Shown one piece after another: positions 29,613 through 39,065 of a stretch of 64,000 nucleotides of DNA; the stretch's first letter is position 1; every line of letters begins with the position of its first letter. The stretch covers positions 2,108,001-2,172,000 of the forward strand of contig NZ_PTJS01000001.1 in assembly GCF_002941025.1 (NCBI RefSeq), read 5' to 3'. Position numbers and translations under genes: made by a program. Source of the DNA: Streptomyces sp. QL37 (lineage in GTDB: Bacteria > Actinomycetota > Actinomycetes > Streptomycetales > Streptomycetaceae). The notes under the pieces are model-generated. The model ran no database searches. It saw only the letters and a program-made list of their open reading frames with translations, and had not been told where the DNA came from.

Positions 29613-30359
29613 TCATGCCTCCGGTCCGGCCAGCTCGAAGTCGTCCTTCGTCAGTTCGGCCCGCAGCCGCTTTTCGGCGACATCGGCGTAGTGCGCGGAC
29701 AGCTCGACGCCCACGAAGCGGCGTCCCTCGCGCAGGGCCGCGACCCCGGTGGAGCCGCTGCCGGTGAACGGGTCGAGGACGGTGCCGCCCTCGGGGCAGA
29801 CCTGGACGAGCTGCTGCATGACCTCGACCGGCTTCTGGGTGATGTGAACCCGGCCCTTGCGGGGCTGGGAGGCGATGTAATGCCCCGGCAGGTAGAGGTC
29901 ACGAGTGTTATCGAGGGAGCCCTTGACGCCCCAGATGATGAACTCCGAGTCCTGCTTCGGCCCGCCCTTGCGGGGCCGGCTGGACGGCTTGATCCACGGA
30001 ATCGTGCCGCTCCAGGTCCATCCCGCCATCTGCAGGGCGTCGGAGGTGGTCGGCTCCTGGCGCCAGTCGGTGAAGACCATCGCGACCGCGTGCTCGGTCG
30101 AGGCCCGGTACGCCTCAGTGAGCAGTTCGGTGAGCCAGGAGCGGTAGGAGCGCTGGTCGCGGTTCTCGCCGGGGAAGTTGGCGAGGTCGTGGGCGCTGTT
30201 GCTGGTGACGTACTTGGCGCGAGCGGTGCGGCCGGTGCGGTCGGCGCTGGTGCGACCGCCGGAGTTGTACGGCGGATCGGTGATCACCGCCTGGACGCTG
30301 TCGTCCGGGAGGGACTTCAGGACGGTCAGGGCGTCGCCTCGGTGCAGCGTGTAGCTCAT
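29613..30359 (-). CDS. DNA methyltransferase, beta-class (N4-cytosine or N6-adenine)
   Basis: A 248-aa site-specific DNA methyltransferase with motif IV DPPY (28-31) near the N-terminus, and motif I DPFTGSGSTG (196-205) with FVGVEL near the C-terminus. This IV-before-I order defines the beta class, like many phage and solitary methylases. HITQKPVEVM is the usual motif X segment. The start is the ATG of MSYTLHRGD at 30359; 19 upstream codons in frame are Arg-rich and unlike the family. No cognate endonuclease is adjacent except the convergent DUF91-like protein. It may protect the element from host restriction. Confidence 0.88.
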   Translation of the reverse strand: MSYTLHRGDALTVLKSLPDDSVQAVITDPPYNSGGRTSADRTGRTARAKYVTSNSAHDLANFPGENRDQRSYRSWLTELLTEAYRASTEHAVAMVFTDWRQEPTTSDALQMAGWTWSGTIPWIKPSSRPRKGGPKQDSEFIIWGVKGSLDNTRDLYLPGHYIASQPRKGRVHITQKPVEVMQQLVQVCPEGGTVLDPFTGSGSTGVAALREGRRFVGVELSAHYADVAEKRLRAELTKDDFELAGPEA

Positions 30360-30938
30360 GGGGAGGGCCTCTCTTCGGGCGCGGCGGAGTTTGGACCTGC
30401 TCCGGGCAGCGCTCAACGGCGTGCATCCGGTGCGAGGTTGCAGCGGAGGTTAACGGCGAATTCCGGCCGCGCCTAACGAGGTGGCGTCCTGCTTCGGGCC
30501 CCTGGATGGCAGTCGTTTGGTGCGGCCGGAATCCCGGTCTACTGTCTCGCCGTGCCACCGGAAGGAGCGCTGCTCCACCCCCGTTGAGCTGTGCTTATCC
30601 ATGCCGTCTCGTCCAATCGAGCAGCGTCGGAGGCATGTTGCCCATCTGCCCGCGAGCGCCGTGAGGAGGCCCCTGTGTACTGCCTGAGATTACGAGCGCG
30701 GCCGGCTGCCGCGCATGACCTGAAACCGGCGTCCTGGAGCTACCAACTCCTCTGACCCGGGCCCGCCGAGAGGCGGATGCACATCGGCGCGGTGCCGACG
30801 GCTTTGCACGAGAAGTCGGCACCGCGTCTCCTTCGAACACCGAGGAGCCGCTGCGATGCAGCATGCCCTGACACACCCGCGCCCTGACCCACCTCCGTCG
30901 TCTGGTCCGCACCGCCGTCGCGCTGAACGGCGGCGGCC
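30360..30938. other. Divergent intergenic region before the transfer operon
   Basis: About 580 bases with no supported gene between the methyltransferase and the NlpC/P60 gene. This is where the promoter of the rightward transfer operon should lie. I see no clear operator repeat. Confidence 0.4.
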
Positions 30939-32084
30939 GTGAAGAAGACGACGGGAGCCCTCGTCGGTCTGTGCGCCACCGGACCACTCCTGCTGCCACT
31001 GCCGATCCTTGGCATCGGTGCTGGGACCGCCTCGGCTTCGTGCTCGACCGACGGTGCACAGGGTGTGGACGCCTCCGCCGTCGCCAAGCAGGTGAAGGCC
31101 ATCCTGGACGGCGGCGACAAGGGCTCGGTCTCCGTGCCGGGTCTGAACGCGCCTGCCGACCAGGTGCCCAATGCCAAGACGATCCAGGCCACGGGCGTCG
31201 CGATGAACATCCCCGCCCGAGGGCAGGTCGTCGCCCTGGCGACCGCTCTGCAGGAGAGCGGCCTGCGGAACCTGACCTACGGCGACCGCGACTCGCTGGG
31301 TCTCTTCCAGCAGCGGCCGTCGATGGGCTGGGGTACGGCCAGCCAGATCCTTGACCCGGTGCACGCCTCGACGAAGTTCTACGAAGGGCTCAAGAAGGTC
31401 TCCGGCTGGCAGTCCCTCTCTGTCACCCAGGCCGCCCAGGCGGTACAGAAGTCGGGCTTCCCGGAGGCGTACGCCAAATGGGAGCCGCTGGCCACCGCCC
31501 TGCAGAAGGCCATCGAGCCCCTGCTGCAGAAGGCCGGCGGCGCATCGCCGAGCCCGTCGCCGTCCGGCTCTGCCGACACCGGCAGCCCCTCTCCAGATTC
31601 CGCGGGGGGTTGTTCGGCGGACGGCGATGGGACGGACTTCGGCACCATCCCGGCAGGCGCACTGCCGGAGGAGTACAAGATTCCCGCCTCCGCGCCGCCG
31701 AAGGTACAGACGGCGATCCGGTGGGCGCTCGGCCAGCTCGGCACCCCGTATCAGTGGGGCGGCACGTGCACCGACTCCCACGGCAAAAGCCCGATGGGTC
31801 GCTGCGACTGCTCCTCCCTGATGCAGGGCGCGTACAAGGCCGCCGGGGTCACCCTGACGCGGACCACGTACACGCAGGTCAAGGACGGCAAGGCCGTCTC
31901 GGTTGATGCCCTCAAGCCGGGCGACCTCCTCTTCACCGAGGGGACGGCCGCCGTACCGGAACACGTCGGGATGGCGATCGGGCAGGGCCTGATCGTCCAC
32001 GCCCCGCACACCGGTGACGTCGTACGGATCACCACCGTCGCGTCCTGGAAATCGCGGATTCTCGCGGCCCGCCGAGTCGTCTGA
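30939..32084 (+). CDS. Secreted bifunctional SLT / NlpC-P60 peptidoglycan hydrolase of the transfer system
   Basis: A 381-aa exported wall hydrolase, first gene of the transfer operon, probably opening peptidoglycan for the conjugation channel (VirB1 role). It has a signal peptide (~1-33) and a lytic-transglycosylase-like domain with Glu106 in ALQESGLR and SLGLFQQRP. A Ser/Pro linker (~202-222) follows, then an NlpC/P60 endopeptidase with Cys291 in RCDCSS and His342 in PEHVGMA. Start GTG 30939; the codons upstream of it are non-coding in character. Similar two-domain proteins head actinobacterial type IV-type transfer clusters. Confidence 0.88.
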   Translation: MKKTTGALVGLCATGPLLLPLPILGIGAGTASASCSTDGAQGVDASAVAKQVKAILDGGDKGSVSVPGLNAPADQVPNAKTIQATGVAMNIPARGQVVALATALQESGLRNLTYGDRDSLGLFQQRPSMGWGTASQILDPVHASTKFYEGLKKVSGWQSLSVTQAAQAVQKSGFPEAYAKWEPLATALQKAIEPLLQKAGGASPSPSPSGSADTGSPSPDSAGGCSADGDGTDFGTIPAGALPEEYKIPASAPPKVQTAIRWALGQLGTPYQWGGTCTDSHGKSPMGRCDCSSLMQGAYKAAGVTLTRTTYTQVKDGKAVSVDALKPGDLLFTEGTAAVPEHVGMAIGQGLIVHAPHTGDVVRITTVASWKSRILAARRVV

Positions 32085-32172
32085 CCGGCGCTCCTCCCCC
32101 TCCTCACCTCCCCTCGCACCGCTGGTTCGCCCCACCGGGCTTTGGCGTGCGCTCATTCGAACTGGAGTTCCC

Positions 32173-32481
32173 GTGTATCTCGCTGACCAGGTCATACAGC
32201 TCGCCTACGACCCCGGAATCAAGCCCAACGAGGGCGGGCTCCCTGGCCTCAACGTCCTCAAGCAGGTGATGGGCTCGATCAACTTGTTCGGACTCATTGC
32301 CGTGGTCGGAGCCCTCGTCGTCAGTGCGGGCGTGTGGGCCTGGGGTCACCACTCCGGTGGTCACCAGGCCGAGGCGAACGGGAAGAAGGGCGTGCTGGTA
32401 AGCGCGGGCGCGGCCCTTCTTCTCGGTGCGGCCAACGGTGTAGTGGCGTTCTTCTCGACGCTCGGGACGCAGGTCCACTGA
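32173..32481 (+). CDS. DUF6112 family membrane protein (possible VirB2/TrbC-like subunit)
   Basis: A 102-aa protein with two hydrophobic helices (about residues 36-58 and 76-95) split by a short His-rich, charged loop (WGHHSGGHQAEANGKKG). Size and topology resemble TrbC/VirB2 pilins, and DUF6112 members occupy this position in streptomycete transfer clusters; the pilin role is inference. Start: GTG 32173 after GGAG. Its stop overlaps the next start by one base (TGATG). Confidence 0.75.
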   Translation: MYLADQVIQLAYDPGIKPNEGGLPGLNVLKQVMGSINLFGLIAVVGALVVSAGVWAWGHHSGGHQAEANGKKGVLVSAGAALLLGAANGVVAFFSTLGTQVH

Positions 32482-33161
32482 TGGCTCAGCACTCCACCCA
32501 CCCCGGCGGCGCATCTCGCGTGCGCCGCCGGGCGCTGCTCGGCACTGCCGTCCTGGCGGTGCTCGTCGCCCTCGCCGGCCTGGCCGCCTACCTCACCCGC
32601 GAGGGCCGAAGCCCCTCCGATACTGCTTCCCCACCGCCGAGTTCGCCCACGGCGTCCCCGCCGTCCACAGCACCGTCCGGGCCGCACACCCGGCCCCGCG
32701 CTCTCCCTGTTCCGCCGAAAACCCACGACCCGATCACGTACGGGAAGGCCGCCGCAGCAGCGCTGTGGTCGTACGACACCCGCGCGTACTCGCAGCCCGA
32801 GCTGCGCAAGGCGCTGCGCGGCTGGCTGACCAAGGAGTCGAAGTACGCGGATCCGGCCTCCGTCGACCAGGTGGTCCCCTCGGCCGTGCTGTGGAAGGAG
32901 ATGGCCGCCAACAAGCAGGTCGCCACCGCCAAGATCAACGAGGGGCACTTCCCACACGCCTTCACCCAGGCCCTCCAGGACGACCCCGGGGCGATCACTC
33001 AGGCGTACGTCTACGCCGTCACGGTCTCCGGCAAGCAGTCGATTCGCTGGAAGGGCTCGTCCGCCGGCGGCGCGGAGAGCCGTTCCACCACCCTCGCGGT
33101 TCAGTGCCGGCCCAACCACCCCTGCGCCCTGGTCGGCGTCATGCCGTCCGTAGCGCCCTGA
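32481..33161 (+). CDS. Transfer-cluster membrane-anchored protein, VirB8/TcpC-like
   Basis: A 226-aa protein with one N-terminal membrane helix (~16-38), a Ser/Pro-rich stalk (~40-75), and a soluble C-terminal domain of about 140 residues (LWSYDTRAYSQPELRKALRGWL ... YVYAVTVSG). Its size and topology match VirB8/TcpC NTF2-fold scaffold proteins of type IV secretion systems; the fold was judged from layout, not shown. The start overlaps the DUF6112 stop, so translation is coupled. Confidence 0.65.
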   Translation: MAQHSTHPGGASRVRRRALLGTAVLAVLVALAGLAAYLTREGRSPSDTASPPPSSPTASPPSTAPSGPHTRPRALPVPPKTHDPITYGKAAAAALWSYDTRAYSQPELRKALRGWLTKESKYADPASVDQVVPSAVLWKEMAANKQVATAKINEGHFPHAFTQALQDDPGAITQAYVYAVTVSGKQSIRWKGSSAGGAESRSTTLAVQCRPNHPCALVGVMPSVAP

Positions 33162-33189
33162 CCCTCGCCCCAGAACGGAGGTACGACCC

Positions 33190-34599
33190 ATGGGAGTCTG
33201 CGACTTCCCGCTGATGGACAAGGTGTGCGGCGCCGTCGACTTCGCCACCAACCCCGCCGGCACCGTCACCGACGGCCTCGGCGCGTGGATCGCGAAGTCG
33301 GCGGGCGAGCTGGCGTCCAGCGCGGCCGACCTGGCCGCCAAGGCCGTCAACAAGACGACGGCCATCGACCTCAACGCCGGATGGTTCCGGGACAACTACG
33401 AGCTGCTGCTGCCCATCGGCCTCGCCCTGACCGTCGGCATCTTCTGCATCCAGGTCATGACCGCGGCCTGGCGCCGAGACGAACGCGCACTCGCCAAGGC
33501 GGCGTTCGGCACCATGACCGGAGTCCTGTTCAGCTTCTCCGCCATCGCCTTCACGACCGTCGCCATCACCGTGGTCGACGCCCTGTCCGACGGCCTCTTC
33601 AAAGCCGCCAACACCTCGATCGACGACGCGATCCGCCGTGTGATCAAGGTTGACCAGATGGGGGCCATGTACGGCCTCGGCTGGGGTGTGCCCGCGCTGG
33701 TGGCCTTCGGGTGCGCGATCGGTGCCTTCCTCTACTGGGGCGTGATGGTGGCCCGCAAGGTCGGCGTCCTGATCATGGTCGCGCTCGCGGTGTTCGCAGG
33801 GGCGGGCGGCGGCTGGGAAGTCGCCAAGCGGTGGCGGCGCGGCTGGATCGAGGCCACCGGCACCCTGATCGTCTCCAAGCTGTTGATGACCGTGGTCTTC
33901 CTGATCGGCGTCTCCGCCATGGGCAAGACCGACGCCAGCGACGGAATGGCGGCCCTGTCCGACGCGATGGCCGGCATCGTCGTGATGGTCTTGGTGTTGC
34001 TCTGCCCTTACGCGACGTACAAGTTCGTCCACTGGGCCAGTGACGGCGGTGGCCACGACGACATGCACCGCACCGGTGTCGCCGGCATGGCGGTCGCCGC
34101 AGGAGCCGCGAAGACCGCGGGCAGCCTCGCGCTGCGGGCCGGTACCGGCTCCCCCGCTCCGCAGGGTCCGAACCAGGTCCCGGGCGCGGGCACCGATGGC
34201 GTCGCCTCGGGCATCAACCCCTCCGGCGGCACCCTCAGCAAGGAGGGCATCGACGCCGGGCCGCCCAAGCAGCAGACCCGCTTCCGGTACGGCGAAGACC
34301 CGGACGCGAGCGACGACAAGGGCCGGGCTCTGATCCAGCGCCCCGGGATCCCGCCACTGATCACACGTCCTGGCGAGGACGAACCGGAAGGGTCCGAATC
34401 GACTGCCCAAGGCGTTGCGGTCGGCTCCGGTCACCTCGCAGCCGCATCGGCTCCGGGCGGCGACATGACCTCCATGCCGCCAGCCGACCCCGGACCTTCG
34501 GCCGCGGGCACTCCGGCGTCCGCGTCCGGACCGTCGGCCACCGGCTCCGCGACGCCGACGAACTGGGTGTATCCCACCCAGCCGCCGTCGGGGTCCTGA
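33190..34599 (+). CDS. TrbL/VirB6-like polytopic transfer protein
   Basis: A 469-aa protein with a short periplasmic-like N-terminus (two early Cys) and about six hydrophobic helices between residues ~70 and 285. The C-terminal tail of ~185 residues is hydrophilic, rich in Gly, Pro and Ser, and ends in WVYPTQPPSGS. This is the arrangement of actinobacterial TrbL/VirB6 inner-membrane channel subunits. It follows the VirB8-like gene by 28 bases with a GGAGG site. Confidence 0.8.
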   Translation: MGVCDFPLMDKVCGAVDFATNPAGTVTDGLGAWIAKSAGELASSAADLAAKAVNKTTAIDLNAGWFRDNYELLLPIGLALTVGIFCIQVMTAAWRRDERALAKAAFGTMTGVLFSFSAIAFTTVAITVVDALSDGLFKAANTSIDDAIRRVIKVDQMGAMYGLGWGVPALVAFGCAIGAFLYWGVMVARKVGVLIMVALAVFAGAGGGWEVAKRWRRGWIEATGTLIVSKLLMTVVFLIGVSAMGKTDASDGMAALSDAMAGIVVMVLVLLCPYATYKFVHWASDGGGHDDMHRTGVAGMAVAAGAAKTAGSLALRAGTGSPAPQGPNQVPGAGTDGVASGINPSGGTLSKEGIDAGPPKQQTRFRYGEDPDASDDKGRALIQRPGIPPLITRPGEDEPEGSESTAQGVAVGSGHLAAASAPGGDMTSMPPADPGPSAAGTPASASGPSATGSATPTNWVYPTQPPSGS

Positions 34600-34730
34600 C
34601 CCACATCCCCGGGGGTGGGCCGCACTCCACGGCCCGCCCCCGCCCCCCACCAGCAGGAAGGTTTCGCCATGGCGTCCAGAAGAGCGCCGCGCGCCCCGTC
34701 CTCCGCCCGCTCCCACCGTCTGGAACCACC

Positions 34731-36197
34731 ATGTCCGGCAAGCACCAGTCCTCCACGCCCACCGTGAAGTTCCCGCACCGCAGCAGGCGCGGCGTCCTGC
34801 TCGGCCTGTCCGTCCCGCAGTTGGTCGTCGCCGGGCTCACCGGCCTTCTCCTTCTCGCCGTGATCCTCGCCCGCGGTGTGGTCGGCGCCCTCCAGCTCAT
34901 ACCGCTGTGGGCCGTGATCGCCCTGCTCGTCTTCGTCCGCCACCGAGGCCGTGCTCTGGCGGACTGGGCCCCGATCGTCGTCCGGTACGCGCTGCGCCGG
35001 ATGCGAGGCCAGCTCGTCTGGCTCACCCGGCCCTCCCGCCGGCCGACCCGCGAGGGACTACTCCACCTTCCCGGCACCGCTGCCAGCCTGCGCGTGACCA
35101 CTGCTCCCGACGGCAAGTACGGCGCCGTCCACAACCCGCACACCGGGACGCTGACCGCGGTGGTCAAGGTCTCCTCCCGCGCCTACGCCCTGCTCGACCC
35201 CGGCACCCAGCAGGCCAACGTCGGCGGCTGGGGACGCGCGCTGGCAGCTCTCGCCCGTACCGGGCAGATCGCTCGCATCCAGGTGATCGAGCGCACCATC
35301 CCCGACTCCGGCGACGCGCTGCGTCGCTATTGGGAAGAGCACGGCCGCCCCGACACCCCGATGGCCGGCGCGATCTACAACGAGCTGATCCAGAGCGCCG
35401 GTCCCGCAGCCGCCCCGCACGAGGCGTACGTCGCGGTGTCCCTGGACACCAAGGCGGCCCGTCGGCTGATCAATCAGGCTGGCGGCGGTCTCACCGGTGC
35501 CTTCAGCGTCCTCGCCCAGCTCACCTCCACGTTCGACCAGGCGGCGCGGACCGCCGGTCTCACCCCGACGGGCTGGCTCACCGCCCGCGAGATCGCCGCC
35601 GTGGTGCGCACCTCCTACGACCCGAAGGCGCTGGCGACACTCGACCGCTGGTCCACGGCCGGTCGCCCCGAGGCCGAGCCCGCCGCCGCCGGCCCCGTCG
35701 TGGTCGTCGAGAAGGCGGACCACATCGCCACCGACTCCGCCGTGCACGCCACCTACTGGGTGGAGAACTGGCCGCGCACCGAGACCAGCGCCGGCTTCCT
35801 GCACCAGCTCCTGTTCACCGGCGGCGTCCGGCGCACGCTGTCGCTCTCCTACGAGCCGAAGAACCTCGACGCCGCCCTGCGCGACGTGCAGCGCAAGAAG
35901 TCCAGCGTGATCGCCGACGCCGCCGAACGGGCCCGGCGCGGCCAGGTCGACTCCGAGGCGGACTCGATCGAGTACCAGGACATCAAGTCCCGCGAACGCC
36001 AGCTCATCGCCGGGCACGCCGACGTCGCCCTGACCGGTCTGCTGACCGTCTCGGCCGACACCGAGGACGAGCTGCGCACCGCCTGCGCCGTCGTGGAGAC
36101 CGCCGCTGTCGGCGCCCAGCTCGATCTCCGGCCGCTGACCTGGCAGCAGGCCGAGGCGTTCACCGCCGCCGCCCTGCCGCTCGCGCTTGCTGCCTGA
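34731..36197 (+). CDS. SCO6880-family transfer protein
   Basis: A 488-aa protein of the SCO6880 family, a standard component of streptomycete type IV-like transfer clusters. Two membrane helices near residues 28-65 (VPQLVVAGLTGLLLLAVILA and the segment after) recall VirB3/PrgI. The long soluble part (GVLAQLTSTFDQAARTAG-type region, YEPKNLDAALRDVQRKKSSV, SREQRQLIAGHAD-like) resembles the N-terminal domain of VirB4, so it probably pairs with the separate VirB4 ATPase encoded two genes on. The 131-bp gap before it may encode a short leader peptide from ATG 34670, which I cannot support. Confidence 0.85.
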   Translation: MSGKHQSSTPTVKFPHRSRRGVLLGLSVPQLVVAGLTGLLLLAVILARGVVGALQLIPLWAVIALLVFVRHRGRALADWAPIVVRYALRRMRGQLVWLTRPSRRPTREGLLHLPGTAASLRVTTAPDGKYGAVHNPHTGTLTAVVKVSSRAYALLDPGTQQANVGGWGRALAALARTGQIARIQVIERTIPDSGDALRRYWEEHGRPDTPMAGAIYNELIQSAGPAAAPHEAYVAVSLDTKAARRLINQAGGGLTGAFSVLAQLTSTFDQAARTAGLTPTGWLTAREIAAVVRTSYDPKALATLDRWSTAGRPEAEPAAAGPVVVVEKADHIATDSAVHATYWVENWPRTETSAGFLHQLLFTGGVRRTLSLSYEPKNLDAALRDVQRKKSSVIADAAERARRGQVDSEADSIEYQDIKSRERQLIAGHADVALTGLLTVSADTEDELRTACAVVETAAVGAQLDLRPLTWQQAEAFTAAALPLALAA

Positions 36198-36222
36198 CCC
36201 TTCCCTTCGAAAGAGCACCCTC

Positions 36223-36675
36223 ATGTCCCGCACCGCCAGCCCGACCGCGCAGGACTTCGTGCCCTTCGCCACCGCCGCGCTCGACTTCCACCGGGCGCTC
36301 AACATCCCGGGCGGCCCGCTGGTCACCAGCCGGGCCGAGCTGGACGCCCTGCACGCCCACCTCGTCTCGCTGTACGGGCTGCTCGACGCCCACGCCGGTC
36401 GCACCGGGCAGCTCGTCGCGGTCGAGGGCGACCAGCTCCGTACCGCCCGCACCCGCATCTGGCAGGCCGCCGAGCACCTCCACGCCGCCTACCACGCGGC
36501 GCCCCGGCCGGACTCCGGCGAGATCCCCTCACCGGAGGCGTGCCAGGCCGGCCTTCCAGAGGGAGCACCGGAACTGACCATCTGCCAGCGCCACCAGCGC
36601 ACCGCTCATCTCGTGCGGCGGCGCACCACCCCGGCCGACCTGCACGCCCCGTTCACCGGCCTCGTCCGCCGCTGA
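36223..36675 (+). CDS. Hypothetical transfer-cluster protein
   Basis: A 150-aa soluble, mostly helical protein (FATAALDFHRALNIPGGPL, ELDALHAHLVSLYGLLDAH) with no recognised domain. It sits between the SCO6880 and VirB4 genes with short gaps on both sides and is surely part of the operon. Start: ATG 36223; a TTG 12 codons earlier overlaps the preceding stop region. Confidence 0.7.
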   Translation: MSRTASPTAQDFVPFATAALDFHRALNIPGGPLVTSRAELDALHAHLVSLYGLLDAHAGRTGQLVAVEGDQLRTARTRIWQAAEHLHAAYHAAPRPDSGEIPSPEACQAGLPEGAPELTICQRHQRTAHLVRRRTTPADLHAPFTGLVRR

Positions 36676-36701
36676 CCCACCCCTCATCTGGAGAAACGCT
36701 C

Positions 36702-38207
36702 ATGCCCCGTACCCGCGCCAGCGCCTCCCCTCTGTTTGTGCCCCGTAAGACGACACGCGCCGAGCAGCGGGCCGCCCGAGCCGGTTTCACCGAAGCCCGC
36801 CGCCAGGCACGCCTTGCCGGAAACCCGCCCAGGCACCGCGCCGAGCAGACCCTCGACCCGGATCTGCGGCCCACCTACCCGCTCGCCGGTCGCCCCGGTC
36901 CGGCCTCCGCCCGCGGCGGCAAGCTCGCCCTGCCCGCCCACCGGATGACCACCGCCACAGCCAGCGGCGCATACCCGTTCGTGGCCGAGGGCGGCCTGGG
37001 CGCCGAAGGGGTGTTCATCGGCCGCGATGTGCATGCGGAAGCGGCTTTCTGCTTCGATCCTTTCTCGCTCTACAACAGCGGCAGGGTGGAGGGCTTCACC
37101 AACCCCAACGCGGTCCTGGCCGGCATCATCGGCATGGGCAAGTCCGCGCTGGCGAAGTCGATCGCCACCCGGTCGATCGCCCACGGCTACCGGATCTACA
37201 TCCCCTGCGATCCCAAGGGGGAGTGGACCGGTGTCTCGCAAGCCCTCGGCGGCTACAGCATCGCCCTGGGCCCGGGGCTCCCTGGACGGTTGAACCCGCT
37301 GGACGCCCCGGCCCGCCCCGCCTCCGTGAGCGAGGAGGACTGGTTCTCGGAAGTTCGCAAGCGCCGTCTGCTGCTGCTGGCCGGCCTCGCCCGCACCGTG
37401 CTGAAGCGCGACCTGCTGCCGATGGAGCACACCGCCCTCGACCTGGCCCTGGATCTGGTCGTCGCTGACGCCGCCGCCCGGGGCACGGTGCCGCTGCTCG
37501 GCGAGATCGCCCACGTACTCGGCTCCCCCGAACGCCTCGACCAGGCCCTCGGCCACCAGGCGGGGCACCTCGGTTCAGCCGCCCAGGACCTCGCCCATGC
37601 CTTGCGACGTCTCGTGCACGGCGACTTGAGCGGCATGTTCGACGCGCCGAGCACCGTGTCGTTCGACCCGACCACACCAATGCTGTCCATCGATCTCTCC
37701 CGTCTCGGCGGCTCCGGTGACGACACGGCACTGGTGCTCGCGATGACGTGCGCGAGCGCGTGGATGGAGTCAGCCCTCAGTGATCCCGATGGTGGTCGGC
37801 GCTGGGTGATCTACGACGAGGCGTGGCGGCTGATGCGGCACGTCGGGCTGCTGGAGCGGATGCAGAGCCAGTGGAAGCTCTCCCGAGGGCTGGGCATCGC
37901 GAACCTGATGGTGATCCACCGCCTCAGCGATTTGCTCTCGGCGGGCGACGCCGGCTCACGCGGCCGGGTCCTTGCCGAGGGGCTCCTCGCGGACTGCAGC
38001 ACGCGCATCATCTACCGCCAGGAGCCTGACCAGCTCGCCGCCGCTGCATCTCTGCTCGGCCTGACCGGCGTCGAGACCCAGGCGGTGTCCGCCCTGACCA
38101 AGGGCCGAGGTCTGTGGAAGGTCGCCGGCCGCTCGTTCATCACCCAGCACATCCTCCACCCGGCTGAGCGGGAGCTGTTCGACACAGATGCCCGCATGGC
38201 GGCCTAG
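36702..38207 (+). CDS. VirB4-type conjugation ATPase
   Basis: A 501-aa cytosolic or membrane-associated ATPase powering the transfer channel. Walker A is GIIGMGKSAL (141-150), Walker B is in RRWVIYDEAWRLM (~365-377), and the C-terminal arginine/sensor region includes RIIYRQEPDQL. The N-terminal ~85 residues are basic and disordered. The N-terminal half of a normal VirB4 is absent but seems to be supplied by the SCO6880 protein upstream. Start: ATG 36702 after GGAG. It is not a VirD4/TraG coupling protein, because the RRWVIYDEAW signature and the context favour VirB4. Confidence 0.85.
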   Translation: MPRTRASASPLFVPRKTTRAEQRAARAGFTEARRQARLAGNPPRHRAEQTLDPDLRPTYPLAGRPGPASARGGKLALPAHRMTTATASGAYPFVAEGGLGAEGVFIGRDVHAEAAFCFDPFSLYNSGRVEGFTNPNAVLAGIIGMGKSALAKSIATRSIAHGYRIYIPCDPKGEWTGVSQALGGYSIALGPGLPGRLNPLDAPARPASVSEEDWFSEVRKRRLLLLAGLARTVLKRDLLPMEHTALDLALDLVVADAAARGTVPLLGEIAHVLGSPERLDQALGHQAGHLGSAAQDLAHALRRLVHGDLSGMFDAPSTVSFDPTTPMLSIDLSRLGGSGDDTALVLAMTCASAWMESALSDPDGGRRWVIYDEAWRLMRHVGLLERMQSQWKLSRGLGIANLMVIHRLSDLLSAGDAGSRGRVLAEGLLADCSTRIIYRQEPDQLAAAASLLGLTGVETQAVSALTKGRGLWKVAGRSFITQHILHPAERELFDTDARMAA

Positions 38208-38239
38208 CCCAACGACCGGCACAGCAACGGGAATCGATC

Positions 38240-38935
38240 ATGTCTGCTTCTTCCACTCCTTCCTCCGGTGACAACGAGCCGTCGCAGGCCACCGACCCTT
38301 TGGCGTGGCGACGGCACCTCCCGGCATTGGCCTCGGCCGCCGCCGGGATCAACGAGGCGTGCGACGCCTGGGACGCGGTTTCGGACTCGCTCTGCGACGC
38401 GGACGGCTGGCCGCTGGACGACAAGGTCTACGGGGACGGGAAGGTCAAGCGGGACGCCGAAGCGTGGAAGCACGCCGAGGTGTTCCTCGACCACGGACCC
38501 GAGGTGCTGGCCGGGGTCCGCGCCGCCGCCGACGGCCCCGACTACGTCGAGGGGCCGATCAGTGACGACCTCCGTCGGATACGCGGGATCGACACCATCC
38601 TGTTCCGGGCGGAGGAGCTGCGGCACGAATGGGCTGGCGTCATGGCTCTTATGGACGGTTCGCAGCCGAGCGTGCTCCACCTCTACCAGGAGCGTGCCGA
38701 GGAGCACCGCAACACCGAAGGCTGGCACTACTCACACGAACTGGGTTCCAAGGGACCGGCGTTGGTGCGCGTCGGCGAATACCTAGTTCACCGGGCGGAC
38801 ACCGAACGGCCGGCGCAGACCGAGCGGGCTCGCGTCGCCCTGACCCGCTCGACGCACAACACCCCTGGGGTATCGCCTGCTTCGCCCCAGGTCCCGCCGG
38901 CATCGCATCCGCCGGCTCCCGGTCGCTCGCGGTGA
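38240..38935 (+). CDS. Hypothetical transfer-cluster protein
   Basis: A 231-aa acidic, helical protein with no recognised domain (GINEACDAWDAVSDSLCDADGWP, VYGDGKVKRDAEAWKHAEVF). The last ~30 residues are Pro/Ser-rich. It begins 32 bases after the VirB4 gene and shares its direction, so it belongs to the same transcription unit. No function can be given. Confidence 0.65.
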   Translation: MSASSTPSSGDNEPSQATDPLAWRRHLPALASAAAGINEACDAWDAVSDSLCDADGWPLDDKVYGDGKVKRDAEAWKHAEVFLDHGPEVLAGVRAAADGPDYVEGPISDDLRRIRGIDTILFRAEELRHEWAGVMALMDGSQPSVLHLYQERAEEHRNTEGWHYSHELGSKGPALVRVGEYLVHRADTERPAQTERARVALTRSTHNTPGVSPASPQVPPASHPPAPGRSR

Positions 38936-39065
38936 TCCCTAGCACGCAGTCTCGGCAGCGCCAAACTGCCCGATCACCGGATCCTCGTGGCCCACCGCAC
39001 TCCTTCAAGCTCCACGCCCCCGTCGGCTCCCGCCGTGCGGCGGGGTGTTCGCAACGGAGAACTCC

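Noticed and set aside
36702..38207. VirD4/TraG coupling protein
   Set aside because: The position after SCO6880, the motif pattern around the Walker B region and the lack of N-terminal membrane helices favour VirB4.
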